From Solen grandis (lineage: Eukaryota; Mollusca; Bivalvia; Adapedonta; Solenidae), in NCBI GenBank assembly GCA_021229015.1, contig CM037777.1, positions 65,054,219-65,118,218 of the forward strand: a stretch of DNA of 64,000 bases. The letters run 5' to 3'. A program made the position numbers and the translations under genes. The notes under the pieces are model-generated. The model had not been told where the DNA came from. It made no database searches and was given only the letters and a program-made list of their open reading frames with translations. Positions 11,312 to 24,428 of this stretch are shown here, piece after piece. How positions within the stretch are numbered: the stretch's first letter is position 1; each line of letters opens with the position of its first letter.

Positions 11312-12305
11312 TAATACTGTATCTAGCCACATCATGTCGATACTGTATCTAGCCACATCATGTCGATACTGTATCTAGCCACATCATGTCGATACTGTAT
11401 CTAGCCACATCATGTCGATACTGTATCTAGCCACATCATGTCGATACTGTATCTAGCCACATCATGTCGATACTGTATCTAGCCACATCATGTCGATACT
11501 GTATCTAGCCACATCATGTCGATACTGTATCTAGCCACATCATGTCGATACTGTATCTAGCCACATCATGTCGATACTGTATCTAGCCACATCATGTCGA
11601 TACTGTATCTAGCCACATCATGTCGATACTGTATCTAGCCACATCATGTCGATACTGTATCTAGCCACATCATGTCGATACTGTATCTAGCCACATCATG
11701 TCGATACTGTATCTAGCCACATCATGTCGATACTGTATCTAGCCACATCATGTCGATACTGTATCTAGCCACATCATGTCGATACTGTATCTAGCCACAT
11801 CATGTCGATACTGTATCTAGCCACATCATGTCGATACTGTATCTAGCCACATCATGTCGATACTGTATCTAGCCACATCATGTCGATACTGTATCTAGCC
11901 ACATCATGTCGATACTGTATCTAGCCACATCATGTCGATACTGTATCTAGCCACATCATGTCGATACTGTATCTAGCCACATAATGTCGATACTGTATCT
12001 AGCCACATAATGTCGATACTGTATCTAGCCACATCATGTCGATACTGTATCTAGCCACATAATGTCGATACTGTATCTAGCCACATCATGTGATATTGTA
12101 TCTAGCCACATCATGTCGATACTGTATCTAGCCACATCATGTCGATACTGTATCTAGCCACATTCGATACTGTATCTAGCCACATCATGTCGATACTGTA
12201 TCTAGCCACATCATGTCGATACTGTATCTAGCCACATCATGTCGATACTGTATCTAGCCACATCATGTCGATACTGTATCTAGCCACATAATGTTGATAT
12301 TGTAT
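11312..12305. repeat. 26-bp tandem satellite, about 38 copies
   Basis: The unit TACTGTATCTAGCCACATCATGTCGA repeats head to tail with a 26-bp period. Most units are identical; the last third shows single-base variants (ATAATG) and small deletions near 12,090 and 12,163. Degenerate half-units continue to about 12,415. The unit contains CTAG and TGTCGATAC. Confidence 0.95.
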
Positions 12306-15300
12306 CTAGTCACACCATACTGTTCCTTATTTATAGTCAAATCACACCGATTATGCATCTAGTCACTTCATAATGATACTGCTTTAGTCAAATCAAAATG
12401 ATACTATATCTAGTCACGTCATTTTCTTACTGGATAACGTTGTAGAATCGCGCCGACATTTGCCCGGTGCTTTGTTTCATCCCAATTTTGAAGGTTTTGA
12501 AAATTAAATTGGTGAAATTCTTTTTGGAATTGACTTTCTTGCTAAATACTAAGTTCAAGTTTAATTTTAGGATGTTTGAATTTAATACCAAAATATACTT
12601 TCAACCGCAAACATTAATGTTATCCTGGCATTGCAAAGGCAGAAGAAGTGGAAGCCCAGTTAACAGAAAAGGTTGAAACCTACCAGTGCGTCAGTATTTC
12701 TGAAGAAGATCCAATCGGTGAAGAAATTCATCAATACCCGAAGAGAAAAATCCATCATGTGTAAACTCAATTCATCAACTTCACCAGAAGGCAAAATTAT
12801 GAATACGTCATCAAAAATTGAAAATATATAAAAAATATAGTTAGCACGAACTATAAATTAACCTATATATATTTTTGCAAAAGATCTCTCTCAGAATTAG
12901 AGGACACGCATCTACATGCAACGCCAATGTCAAGACTGTCAGAAACGCCGTGTAATGACGAATCGACAACATATGTTGATTCAGGTGTTATAAAGGAAGA
13001 AAAGTATTATTCTATAACTTATTCTTGTCGTTCTGGTAAAAAAATCGTAACAAAGAAATGGCACCTCGCATTGAAATACAAGAATATCAAAGTCACAACT
13101 TAGCCAATATAATTTCATATTCCTCAATATGACATATGTGTTGAAATCTTGGCTTCAGTCTAATATACCCTCGGTTTCACTATAGGATTTTGTCAATTCC
13201 AGTTGCATGGGTCAACAAATCACAAATGAATATTCTTTACTCAGCAAGGAATCTACAGTCTCTTAACTTCGAATACGGCAAACCTGAAACGACTAGGCAT
13301 CAGGGGAGACTGAGCAACAATTAATCAACCTCATGCCGCAAACCACTTCTGAAAGAAAGGTTATTGCTTAGAAAACAATATGTGTCCGTAAAACACAATG
13401 TCCCCGCCCGTACCTAACTAATTAGATACAGGGTGATGATTGAAAAGATAAGACCAGGTAGAGTTATTGTTCCTGGTCACTGCACTTCTCCTAGTCACTA
13501 TCTATAATGTATCAATAGATTTGGGGGCAAAAAAGGCAACGTATAAACCGTATATGTGAAAGAACAATTACTTGTGTCAAACGTTTGTATCAATAATCTG
13601 ATATCATGCATGTTCATATCTTAAATTCCAAACAGTATATGCACGCCCTCATCACACACACAGAAATCTTATTAAAATGCATACATGTATAATCAAAAAC
13701 AATAACAACAACAACACACCCTATCTTCATTACAATTTCTCAGTTTGTGTCACTTTCAGTGGTTTCGAAAAGAACTCCTTAACAAAACAAACACAATTTT
13801 GTTACTTTGTTAGTGGTTAAGATAAAGAAATGAGACAGTAACTTTCCAAAAGTGGTAAGAATGCTCATCTGCAAAGCTTTTAAAATAAAAAAAAAATAAC
13901 CGAAAGGAAGCCGACCATAACCACTTGTAATACATGATTAACATATATATTTCCAATCTCCAAGCTGAGTTGTCGTTCGTTCCTCACATAACATCTCTGC
14001 AATGGGCTCAATGACAAAAATCTTGTCAAAACAGAAAACACTTATTAAACGTGTATTTAAGTGTATTTTAAGGATAAAAAATATAGAAGCATTGAATAAA
14101 TACTTTTTGAATCACCATAAAACGTGTGTAAGTAACAATTTTGATTGTTATTAGGGGAACTATTTCATGCCTTATTTCGCCGATGGGAAAATTCCGCAGA
14201 CGCTCGTCTGCATATGTAACTATTTACAGATTCAGCCGGATATCTTAATTTAAGACCAGCTTTTTATTTTCATAATTTGTAATTTTAATGACCATTCCGG
14301 TAAAGTTCAGCGGTGCTGTTTATATATATTTCACAGTTTATGGAGCCTATCTAGTCGTCCTTCAAATTAAATATTTGAACAACGGTCTGGATGACGTCAT
14401 TTATTTGGAACTACTTTCTGAGTCCACCACAGAGTTGAATGTAATGTAAGTCGATGTGTAAGAGAGTGATATATTTCGTACATTTTGTTTATGGAAGGGG
14501 ATATCCGCCAGTTCACTCATAATTATCGCCGGCCCAGGACGGCGATATTATACTATCGAGCAAGAAAGCAACCTTTTACTCCCGCACCGCTGACGTAATA
14601 GTGAAACAGGTTCTTTCTCAGTCGGTCACAGAAAGATGAACAGATAAGATGCTGGGAAATCTGGCCTGGTTTTTAGGCTACCGGAAGTACATGTTGCTAG
14701 ACGGAGCTAGACTGGTAGGCGCACAACTGGGCAGATTGGAGTACGCCCCTTTGTTGTAGCCATTTTGTTATTGATTGATGCTGAACCAAACAAACATGAA
14801 CTGTCATTATATGAGTAACTATAAGGAACATGGTTGTTTATGTCATTACTGTACAAGTATTTAGCACTATCGATAATTTCCAGTGTGTGCGGTATGGAGT
14901 GTATGGTATGGGACTATTAGCTTTTCTGGTACGGTATACGATATTTACAAATCAACAAGGCTTTTTCTTTTCGTCGTTGATCGATGCTGAACCAAACATG
15001 ATAACATTTCCCAGCTATGAACCTCTCCTTCAACTGCAAGTACTTCGACATATAATTCCCCATTACGTAACAGTGCAACTTAATTTTCACTTAGCTAACG
15101 ACGATTTTTAGCATTTATTGAAATGCAAATACATGTTTTATTTAGTATGCTATCGTTTGTTTTGTTAAGCATGCAATACTTGAATTCTTCTTACATGTTT
15201 GTTGACAAATGCCAAGCATGACCTGCCAAACCTTAATTACAGCACTTAAGTAAACACAACACTCTGTCACATTTAAATAGTGTGTTTTCATTTCTCGTCG

Positions 15301-17005
15301 TGTGACAAGGAATATAATGCTATTTGGCATTCAGCTCGTTCACTCTTGTGTTTAGAATGTTAACTTTAATTTACATTTAATCGTGAATATGCAATTAACA
15401 ATAAGTTCGTATGTAACACTTAAAGATTGTGTAACGTGTACTGCCGAACCTGACTTGAAAACAAAACAAGTACCAAACTGATATATATACAAAATATATC
15501 TAATAACTAATCTTTCTCAAGTTTCCGGCCTATGATTATAATTAAAACTAATTAGTTTCGACAGAAATATTTATACAACGCATCGGTCGCCTTGTAAACA
15601 TCCAATAATCACCTCTATAAAACAGAATAGTAAAATCAGGCCAATGACTGATTAAACAAATACAATGTAAGTAAGAAACTAAAATACACTTAAGGAATCT
15701 TGTAAGTATTCCGATTTCAAACTTGCAGAGAAGATATATATTCCAAAACATATGCCCAGTAAATATTAAAATGTGCATTGGCTCAATCTGTTGTCTGCTT
15801 AAATAATTTTGACGCATAATCAACTCTGTGTAACCATTTTTCGTGGAAAGCTATAGAAAACCGAAAATCTGTTATTTTGAATACAACAAATGCTATAGAT
15901 AAAACTTTAGTCGGAGTACTTTTGTCTTGTATATAATACCAATGTTTCTATCTGAAACTTAAATTACACCCAAAGTAGTTTCAAACAACCAACAAACCAA
16001 AAAAGAAGGGTAGCCAATAAACTATGAAAAGTTAGATACAAAAGTATGAATTGAGGTTCAAAATTCCCAAATTATTTAGAGAACTCCGTTTGAACCAAGT
16101 AAAACACAGCGTCGAACCGATCAAGGTTCCAAACGAGTTTGAAACCAATGTTTCAAACCTGAAACAATAGAACTGTTCCAGCTGAAACCCTTGTTCAGTA
16201 GTCCACGACCCGGCGAACCGCACCAGCACCGGGAGAACCAACAAGAAAATCGGTATTTTAATTCTTAGTATATTATAACCCACCAAAATCCACGTATAAA
16301 AAAAGGTTAATTCTATAAGCCAACGATAGAAATAACCATATCGCTAATTACGATCTGCACACCTAGAAGATCTGCAGCCAACTGACTAAAGATAAATTCC
16401 AATCGGCTTTTATACTCTTCTTTCAATAAGAGACCTCGGTTCTCCTCGCTATTTGCATACAAACCGAAACGTCTATTTTACCGTATAAAGACGCAAATAT
16501 TTAATTTATCAAGATAAATGAATAATTTTCCTTCCAAAAACAAGTTTATAGCTTCCCTTAATTTATTAAAACATAGTAAACGTATTTCTCTGATAAAAAC
16601 AACATGGAAATCACTGAAATTGAAAATAAGTTTTAGACCTACGTGAAAATACCGAAATTGACAAGAACGGGTGAAAAAAAATGGTGAAAATAACGAAACG
16701 GAAAAATTCTCACAATTAAATTCGCTCATGACTATGAAATCCGTAATACTAAACCAAATAAAAAAGCATAATAACGCAATGTCACAGTCACTTCCAAAGT
16801 AAAGATGAGGCGTCTTCATTATAATAAGTATAGCTCAATAACATAAGTTTACCGTTACAATAATATGAAATTTAGGGTACCAGTATGAATGTTAAGAACC
16901 AGTTAGAATACTGAATCAGAGATCGATGCGAAATACAGCTCCGGTGTACTTAGCCCTTTCGCCTCTGGTAAATCAACCAGTTGGCTTATTGGTCGATTAA
17001 TACTG
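12306..17005. other. Long AT-rich interval without a supported gene
   Basis: The open frames here (for example 14,830-15,111 plus and 16,478-16,819 minus) are under 115 codons, biased by AT content, and show no domain I recognise. The plus-strand word GCCGGCCCAGGACGGCGATA near 14,530 is a local GC-rich patch and might be regulatory, but nothing more can be said. Confidence 0.4.
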
Positions 17006-19667
17006 ACTATGATAACGGTTGGAATAGTTATAAAGTACTAAGAAACAAAGTTAATAATCTAAAAAAATATGCAAAAGAACGTTTTTATAACAATATTGAA
17101 AATGCGCTAGTATCATCTAGAAATGAAAACCCAAAGTATAACTGGAAAACACTTAGATTACTTGTTAAAATAATAAAAACTCTGAAAAAATACCAATATT
17201 AAAAACATTAAATCAAGACGGATCAGAGCAAATTCACTATCTCGACGACGAAAAAGCTTAATGCTTAAATGATTACTTTACCTCTATAGCAATTATAAAT
17301 GATAAAAATGTGCGTTTACCCCCATTTATTTGTAAATCTGAAGCTAATATTTCAAATATAGAAATATCAAAGCAAGATATAGTTGATAACATTGGGTTTT
17401 TAGGCTTAAACAAAGCGACAGGCCATGATTTAATCAGCCATACAGTATTAAGAGAAACTAAATACAGTATATCAAAGCCTTTCTATTTACTCTTCACTAA
17501 ATCTCTGAGTTGCGGGATATATCCTTCTCTTTGGAAACATGCACTTGTTATACCATTATTTAAGAAAGGTGAAACTTCCGATGTTTGTAATTACCGTCCT
17601 ATCTCCCTTTTAAGTTGTATTGGTAAACTTATGGAAAGGTGTGTTTATAAGTATATTTATAATCACTTACATTGTAATAGTTTAATCTACCCAAAGCAAT
17701 CTGGTTTTCTGAGAGGTCACTCTACCGTCTATCAATTAGTTGACATATATCATAAAGGTAGTTTCGTCAATAGACTCTAAACTTAATACTTGTATGGTTT
17801 TTTTGTGATATATCTAAAGCCTTTGATCGCGTCTGGCATAAGGGACTGCTTTTTAAACTTCGTCAAAATGGTATTACTGGAAATCTACTGTTATTATCTT
17901 TCTAACAGAACTCAAAGTGTATTAGTAGGTAATTCGAAGTCTAAAAATAAAAATGTTAGTGCAGGAGTACCACAAGGTTCTGTACTTGGTCCTCTCTTAT
18001 TTCTTATATATGTAAATGACATATCAGAAAACCTTCTGAGCATATCTCGTTTATTTGCCGACGATACATGTTTAGCTAGTTCTGCATCTGAAATATCAGA
18101 ACTCGAAGGTATTTTAAATCATGATTTGCATATGCTGTCTGTTTGGTCCAAACAATGGCTGGTTAGTTTCAACCCTCAGAAAACGGTTGCCATATTATAT
18201 AATAATAAAACAAGTCGTCAACCAAAACTTTATTTTGATAATACTCCTATTACTGTTGTTGATAACCATAAACATTTAGGACTCACCATTAGCTCAAACG
18301 GTAAATGGCACACGCACATACAAAATAAAATACAATCAGCGTCCAAAATTCTTGGTATGATGAGAAAACTGATATTTCAAATAAACAGATTCCCTTAATC
18401 AAATGTATATCTCATTCTTCGCCCAATTATTGAATATGCCTTTGTTGTTTGGGATAATTGTACCGATTATGAAAAGGAAGCATTGAAAAAAATTCAAAAT
18501 GAAGCTGTGAGAATAGTAACTGGAACCACACGATCAATAAGTCTGTCTAATCTCTAAAAAGAAATAGGTTGGTGGTCTTTATCTGATAGGAGGAAGTATC
18601 AGAAATTAATTTTAGCATTTAAGATAAAAAATGGCCTAAATCCTAACTACCTTAATGAAATTTAACCTGTCTATGTTGAAAATCGAACAGTATATCATTT
18701 AAGGGATCCTCAAAATATAAGCTCTATTCCGATTCGCACTGCAATATTTGCAAATTCTGTAATATCTTCTTTAATTACAATTTGGAATAGTATTCCACAA
18801 TCATTAAAAGAGACACAATCCTTATCGACACTTAAAACAAATACATGTATAAATAAAATGTTTCCAGCACATCAGGTTCCCAAATATTATACTGTTGGCA
18901 AACGCAGACTTTCGGTTATCCATACAAGATTGAGAAACAATTGTAGTGAACTTAAAAAAACATGACTTATTTCATAATCATATAACAGATGACCCTATGT
19001 GTTTGTGTGGTGATGAAAATGAAACTACAGACCATTACTTTTTCAGATGAAAGTTATATGACAATAGTAGAATCACTTTCTTTCGAAAAACACGACGATT
19101 TCATCCACTTAGTGTTTCAAAACTACCTTATTGTATTGAATCTTTAACGTTAGAAGATAATAAGTTTATTTTCTTATGTGTACAGTCCTTTATAGAGGAA
19201 ACAAAACGTTTTTCTACTTGATCATTCGTAAATGTTATTACAGTTTTATTATTAAAAACCTAAATAACCAACGCTTATCCCGGTTACCAACATATATCTA
19301 TTGTTTCTGATGTATTTTGATGACATTTATTATTTCTCTCTCTTTTCCTTTTATAAAATTAGCCTCTCACTTTATAGCACATATAAACATAAAATAATGT
19401 ATAGCTCAATTGTATATTTATTATATTGTCATTTTGATTTAATGCAGACATTTTCATATTTTTCATGACATATTTATTTGACATTAATTATGACCAGCCT
19501 CTTTGCAAATATATTCATGTTGTTTGGGAATGGCCTTAAGCTAAGTTGAGAGAACTTGTGGCTAGAGCCATTTGTCATCTGTATATTTATAACCATGTTG
19601 ATGATATATGTATACTTGTAAACATTTTGACAATAAAATATGTTTAAACTGAAACTATGATAACGGT
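17006..19667 (+). mobile_element. 5'-truncated LINE with 14-bp target-site duplication
   Basis: The non-LTR retrotransposon copy runs 17,020-19,653 between two exact copies of ACTATGATAACGGT (17,006-17,019 and 19,654-19,667). The left duplication joins directly to reverse transcriptase-upstream coding sequence, so the copy is 5'-truncated as usual for target-primed reverse transcription. The 3' end has an AATAAA and no long poly(A). The 3' untranslated part is about 19,225-19,653. Confidence 0.85.
17020..19222 (+). pseudogene. LINE ORF2 reverse transcriptase, decayed
   Basis: Reverse transcriptase of a non-LTR retrotransposon, which copies its RNA into the target site. The first open stretch (to 17,202) is the region before the RT domain. 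Frame 17,310-17,780 carries early RT motifs (LNKATGHD, ALVIPLFKKGE, NYRPISLLS, KQSGFLRGHS). Frame 17,790-18,398 carries AGVPQGSVLGPLLFLIYVND and the catalytic FADDT. The thumb and a C-terminal cysteine-rich part (CLCGDENETTDHYF, near 19,005) lie in further frames with in-frame stops. At least four lesions break it. The family looks CR1/Jockey-like, but the exact clade cannot be set without a tree. Confidence 0.85.
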
Positions 19668-20140
19668 ATTTTGCTATGTGCAAGTCATGGACAACAACAA
19701 CAATACATATATATTACATATACGGATTTTTTTCAGTCTCTGGATACGATCTTTTTTGCAACGCAGTCCGTAACCGAGAGGTCGTACATGTATGTTTGAA
19801 AGGGTGCGATTTTATGCCATGTGCCTACGGCGTGATATCGCAGTATTCTTCTTCTATATAGTAATGGCTAGCAATCATTTTCTGATTTTCATGGGCATCT
19901 TTTAGACCTTGTGGTCAAGAAAACCCCCAAAGTGGGGTCCTGTTTTGTGCTTAAGAGATTGAGACTCCATGATTCTTTTACATGGTCGATGTATATCACC
20001 GATACATGGGAAGCAGGTTCATGGTTAGAACTAGTACTGAGTAATCGGAGTTGCCATAGCAACCCCATTTTGCAAGGCAAAGGTGCATCTGGTGCAAATT
20101 TTATATGTCTTTGGTTTGACGCGGTCACCGGAGGAAAATT
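19668..20140. other. Interval without recognised gene
   Basis: Contains a SINE-like fragment GCCATGTGCCTACGGCGTGATA near 19,817. The two overlapping opposite-strand frames around 19,900-20,180 are repeat-derived and not convincing genes. Confidence 0.4.
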
Positions 20141-20215
20141 CCCCGGCCGGGATAAGAACCCAGACCTCCCGAACGCATAGTGGACACTCTACCACTAAGC
20201 TATTGCGCCGGTCAA
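20141..20215 (-). mobile_element. tRNA-like head of a SINE (type C), minus strand
   Basis: On the minus strand, GCGCAATAGCTTAGTGGTAG (A-box region) is followed by a B-box-like GGGTTCTTATCCC about 35 nt on, with a matching GGCCGGG arm. Degenerate pairing and the flanking body-like sequence favour a SINE remnant over a functional tRNA gene. Confidence 0.55.
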
Positions 20216-20329
20216 ATTTTATCTCATGCAGACACAATTATCAAAACAACTGAAAAAGTGTCGATGTTTGCTTGGGTATACCGTTCCACTGACAATAATT
20301 TATATCAGTCATGTTCAGACTTTCGCCGA

Positions 20330-20935
20330 TATGAAAGGCATGTGTTGTTAAACACATGTGTGAATTTTGAGAGACATCCATTTAGTGAAAGTGGAGACAA
20401 TAGCAATGTAAAACAGAACTTAAAAAAGTCCAAAAAGTGCCATAAATTTGCTAAAAATATTTGTAAGAGTTACTGTCCCTGTTTCTACTAGTTGGTCTGA
20501 TGATGTTCAAGGCATGCGTGAAGTTTGGGGGACATCCAGTGAGTTAAAGTGGAGATAATGGTATTATTATACAAAACTAGTTGGTCTGATGATGATAAAC
20601 ACACGTGAAAAGTTTGAGAGACATCCAATGAGTAAAACTGGAGATAATAGCAATGTTAAACAAACGTTAAAGTCCAAAAAGGACCATAAATAAGCAAAAG
20701 TATTTGGATGAGTTACTGTTCCTGTTTCTACTGGTTGGTCTGATGATGATAAACACATGTGTGAAGTTTGACAGACATCCATTGAGTTAAACTGGAGACA
20801 ATACTAATGCTAAACAACAGTTTAAGTCCAAAAAGTTACTGTTCTTGTTTTTCTGGTTGGACTGATGATGATAAACACATTTGTGAAGTTTGCGGGACAT
20901 CAATTCAGTAATAGGGCAGAACATTGCAACGTTAA
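20330..20935. repeat. Degenerate tandem repeat, unit about 155 bp, 4 copies
   Basis: Each unit contains GTTGGTCTGATGATG (or a variant), ACACATGTGTGAAGTTTG, GACATCCATTGAGTTAAACTGGAGA and AAGTCCAAAAAG. Units start near 20,340, 20,490, 20,578, 20,735 and 20,852 with variable deletions. No gene. Confidence 0.7.
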
Positions 20936-22611
20936 ACAAAACCTTAACATTTAACCTTAACCTATTGTAACTACAATAGCTTATCCTGTTCTTCGAAAAG
21001 TCAAGCTTACAAAAATGAAAGAGAGAACACAGGCTGATTGGTTTATGTGAAGTTGCAGAAACTGTGAGAAAGTCATTGTACCGGAATTCAGAAAATAAGA
21101 TATGTCAAAACTTTAACTTAAATATATTGAGAATTTTGTGGACATTTTTTTTAACAAAGAGTTCCATGTTATTGGTACATTAACCATATATCATCAGCCT
21201 ACCTTAAATTTTATGACATTTTAGCTTAAGACAAAGGTAAATGACTCTGAAAGTAAAGGGCCATTCTCCAAAAACTATTAAAACATCCTTTACAAGTTGT
21301 TAATACATTTAGCATACATCCTCAGCCTATCATAAATAAGATCAAAGTAATACTGTGGATATAATTTTCCAAACAAGGAGCAAATACTCTGAAGAGAAGA
21401 GCTCGTCTTGAAATATTTATTTGCAACAGGCTATTTTGATAGGAACAAATTGATGCTGCACATTTTCTGTTTAAAAAAAAGCACTAACTCTGAAAGGAAA
21501 AGAGGCCCTAATAGAAAAATTTGCTTGCGACACATCGTCTCCTAGTCATTGATACATATGCCAAATATCATCAGTTAAATTTAAATATAAAGAGAATTGC
21601 TCCGGGAAGGGAACACATTTTTTTAACAAGGGACAATAACTGTAAGAAAAAGGGGCAATAGAGGGCAGAGTACAATGCACCTAATTATAACATTTCAGGT
21701 CACTTGATTTGACCTGGTTACCTTCAGCAGTAACCAAAGTCAAATCTCGGGTACAATAAATGTTCAAAGTTTTTATACAGATTATAAGTAAAAGAAAATA
21801 AGTCAAAGATCTTGAGGCCTCATTTTCCATGGGATCAATAACATGAGAGAACCATGAGATTATCATTAGGATAATAATATTTTTTAACACAAGCTCCAGG
21901 AGACAGATTTTGAATTTAACTACATGTATATATATGAAGAGTACATAGAGAAACTAGCTGCCCCCTACTTAAGACATCATTATTCAAAGGATCAAATTCA
22001 TTTTAGCAATGTGGTAGAAAACTATGAGGAGACCATTTGTGCCAAATGAAATTTAAATCTGACCATTAGTTACAAAGATTTGTTTTATAAATACATAAAC
22101 AGTATAATTATTAGGAAACTAGCTAACCATCTGGTGCTCCATTTTTTAAGTAATAAACTTAAAGTAAGCAATTATGGAAGAAGGCTATAAGGTAACCATT
22201 TGAAATTTTGACCATTGGTATCAGAGGGGAAGAAATTAAAGGGACAACTGAGAGTAGATAGTCATGAGGTGGCAATTTGTAACAGATGAATTTGAATTAT
22301 TCTGGCCCTTTGTTTCAGGGAACAGCATTTTTAATTTTGTCAAATCAAATTTTGTTGGTTGCCAATGCAAACAACAAATGGGCATCCTACAAGTAGTTTC
22401 AGAAGATATGTCTCTTTAAGCAAAATGTTGCCATCAGAATAGCTCACCTTGAGCTTGATGTGCTATGTTGAACTAAGAAGGGTCATGTTCAGGACATCTC
22501 GTTTTGAGTTATTTTTATTCCAAAAAAGGAATGTAGGATAGTGTTATTTCAATTATTTCAATTTAAACGAGAAGCAGTTTTGGTCCATGCAAAAGAAAAA
22601 GAAAAAAAGAG
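20936..22611. other. Interval without recognised gene
   Basis: Moderately AT-rich with repeated phrases such as AAAGGGGCAATAG and ATGGTTACAATTTGAAAT. It may be a diverged transposon remnant. Nothing coding supported. Confidence 0.4.
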
Positions 22612-22760
22612 ACTAACTGACTATTTGAGTTTACCGTCGCTTCGACAATACTTCAGTCATATAGCGACGTCCAGCTAGCTAATCACAGGTGAAGGAAGAA
22701 CCCGAATGCACGGAGGCACCCGGGTAGAACCACCGACCTACCGCAAGCCGCAAGAGTTGT
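22612..22760 (-). mobile_element. tRNA-derived SINE (type B), partial
   Basis: Inverted and shortened copy of the element at 5995. It shows GAGTTTACCGTCGCTTCGACA, GCGACGTCCAGCTAGCTAAT and ACCACCGACCTACCGCAAGCC. The tRNA head is missing. Confidence 0.75.
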
Positions 22761-23152
22761 CAGTTTTGTCACAAATTATACCACATAAATGTATTGCCAA
22801 ACCCCTGATGAAATGGTCTATTGATTTCTTGAGATGTTGTTAACTGCTGCTGAGGTGAACAGGATGTTGGATTTTGGCTTGAAAACTGGATATAGCTGCC
22901 CCTGGCCTTTCTTTAACGCGTATGTGTTGCCAGTGTCCAATTTACCAGGTTTTCCGTAGCCACTCCTATTTGCTAGTTATTGCAAGTTGAAAAAAAAGTC
23001 GAACAATGAAAATAATTAGTTGCATATTCATAATTTTAAATATACAGTATTTGAACATCAGTAATATATCTGCTTTGGTATTAAAACATATGAATAAAAA
23101 TACTGGATTTGCATATCACTCACTATCGGGGATAAATATGTGTATGCGATAT

Positions 23153-23240
23153 GCTACCGGCCGGGTAGCTCAGTCAGTAGAGCATTCGCCCTGTAAGAGA
23201 TAGGTCCCAGGTTCGAGTCCCGGCCAGGCTGCACATTTTT
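23153..23240 (+). mobile_element. tRNA-like SINE head (type D), copy 1
   Basis: GCCGGGTAGCTCAGTCAGTAGAGCATTCGCC and a B-box GGTTCGAGTCCCGG form a tRNA-like head, followed by CACATTTTTCTCACCCTGCGACAT. The same head and tail recur 265 bp downstream, which marks this as a SINE family rather than a tRNA gene. Confidence 0.6.
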
Positions 23241-23422
23241 CTCACCCTGCGACATAAGGCACCCAACGGGGGACTGTGACATAGATGCTAGCTCTGTCTA
23301 ATTACACCTACCCGGTACACATGGTTATATTTACCAAATATCTCCTAGAATTCAGGGACAAATTCTAAAATGAAGGGGGATAATTTCACAGTACCGATTA
23401 CTCACAATAGGGGAGAAAGATG

Positions 23423-23530
23423 TGTATGCGGCCGGGAAGCTCAGTCGGTAGAGCATTCGCCCTGTAAGCAAATGGCACCGGGTTCAAGCCACCGTCTTTC
23501 TCAAATCTTTTTCACCCTGTGACATTATAA
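23423..23530 (+). mobile_element. tRNA-like SINE head (type D), copy 2
   Basis: GGCCGGGAAGCTCAGTCGGT and AGAGCATTCGCCCTGTAAGC, then a degraded B-box GGTTCAAGCCACCG and TTTTTCACCCTGTGACAT. Part of a tandem pair with 23,153-23,240; the preceding phrase CACTATCGGGGATAAATATG/CACAATAGGGGAGAAAGATG is also shared. Confidence 0.6.
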
Positions 23531-24328
23531 AGGTGTAAGTAAAAACAAATGTATTGCAATAAAGCATTAAAATTTCATTACAGAAATTGAAATTGTTTCC
23601 CATATTTTTTTTACTCATATAATTATATATTTTTTTCCATAAATTAATTATACTCATAGCTGAACACATATTTGCAGAAATTTGAAATGAATTTTGATAG
23701 ACTGAAGAATTTATTTGAACCCCCCCCCCTTTTTTTAGGTGGATTTCTTTTTTTTTTCCAAATTATTGTTCCTTCCCATGGGAAGGAACATCTATTGTCG
23801 TTCCTCGCGACTTGCCGGATATAAGACTAGCACCTGAAAATATGTTTGCCCGCTCAGTACTATGTGTCATTCTGAATTCTTACGAGACGGGGACCAGCGT
23901 GAAATTCTGTAATGCCTTTATCTGCCATTTTATCGGCCATTTTAGCTTTTTGATGACGTGCAATCTTTCTGTTAAGCCTACATCCTATCAAGTGCAAGAA
24001 ACCATACGAAGCACCAAAATAATTTATTCGGGGGGTCACACTTGAAATTGCAGGGAAAGACGCCTTCATTAATTATTTCATTCATTCATGTGTTACGTAA
24101 CAACCCTTGGGGTCATGACCTTAATTTCATGCAGCAGGTCTGCTGATAGGCTCTCCCATTACCTGTCACTAGGTATCTGTGTCTGACAGTGTGTTAGATT
24201 ACAATGCTTTAGTTCACTTTATAGTGTTTTTACTGGGGTCGTTCTTCATACTTAATCTGTTGCTGCTAGATATGGAAGTAAACATAACTACAGTGGATGA
24301 AAGAGTCTACTTCCTGTTTTCGCAAGAA
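23531..24328. other. Interval without recognised gene up to the assembly gap
   Basis: AT-rich, with C and T homopolymers near 23,720. The overlapping opposite frames at 23,812-24,069 have no protein signal. Confidence 0.4.
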
Positions 24329-24428
24329 NNNNNNNNNNNNNNNNNNNNNNNNNNNNNNNNNNNNNNNNNNNNNNNNNNNNNNNNNNNNNNNNNNNNNNNN
24401 NNNNNNNNNNNNNNNNNNNNNNNNNNNN
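24329..24428. other. Assembly gap, 100 N
   Basis: A run of exactly 100 N, the conventional length for a gap of unknown size. Frames crossing it are meaningless. Confidence 1.

Noticed and set aside
11312..12305. CRISPR-like array
   Set aside because: The repeats are contiguous with no spacers, in a eukaryotic context; it is a satellite.
19889..20180. Overlapping opposite-strand frames as genes
   Set aside because: They lie in SINE-related sequence and mirror each other; no protein signal.
23157..23235. Possible functional tRNA gene (GCCGGGTAGCTCAGTC...)
   Set aside because: The head recurs 265 bp downstream with the same trailing sequence, and the stem pairing is imperfect, so a SINE is more likely.
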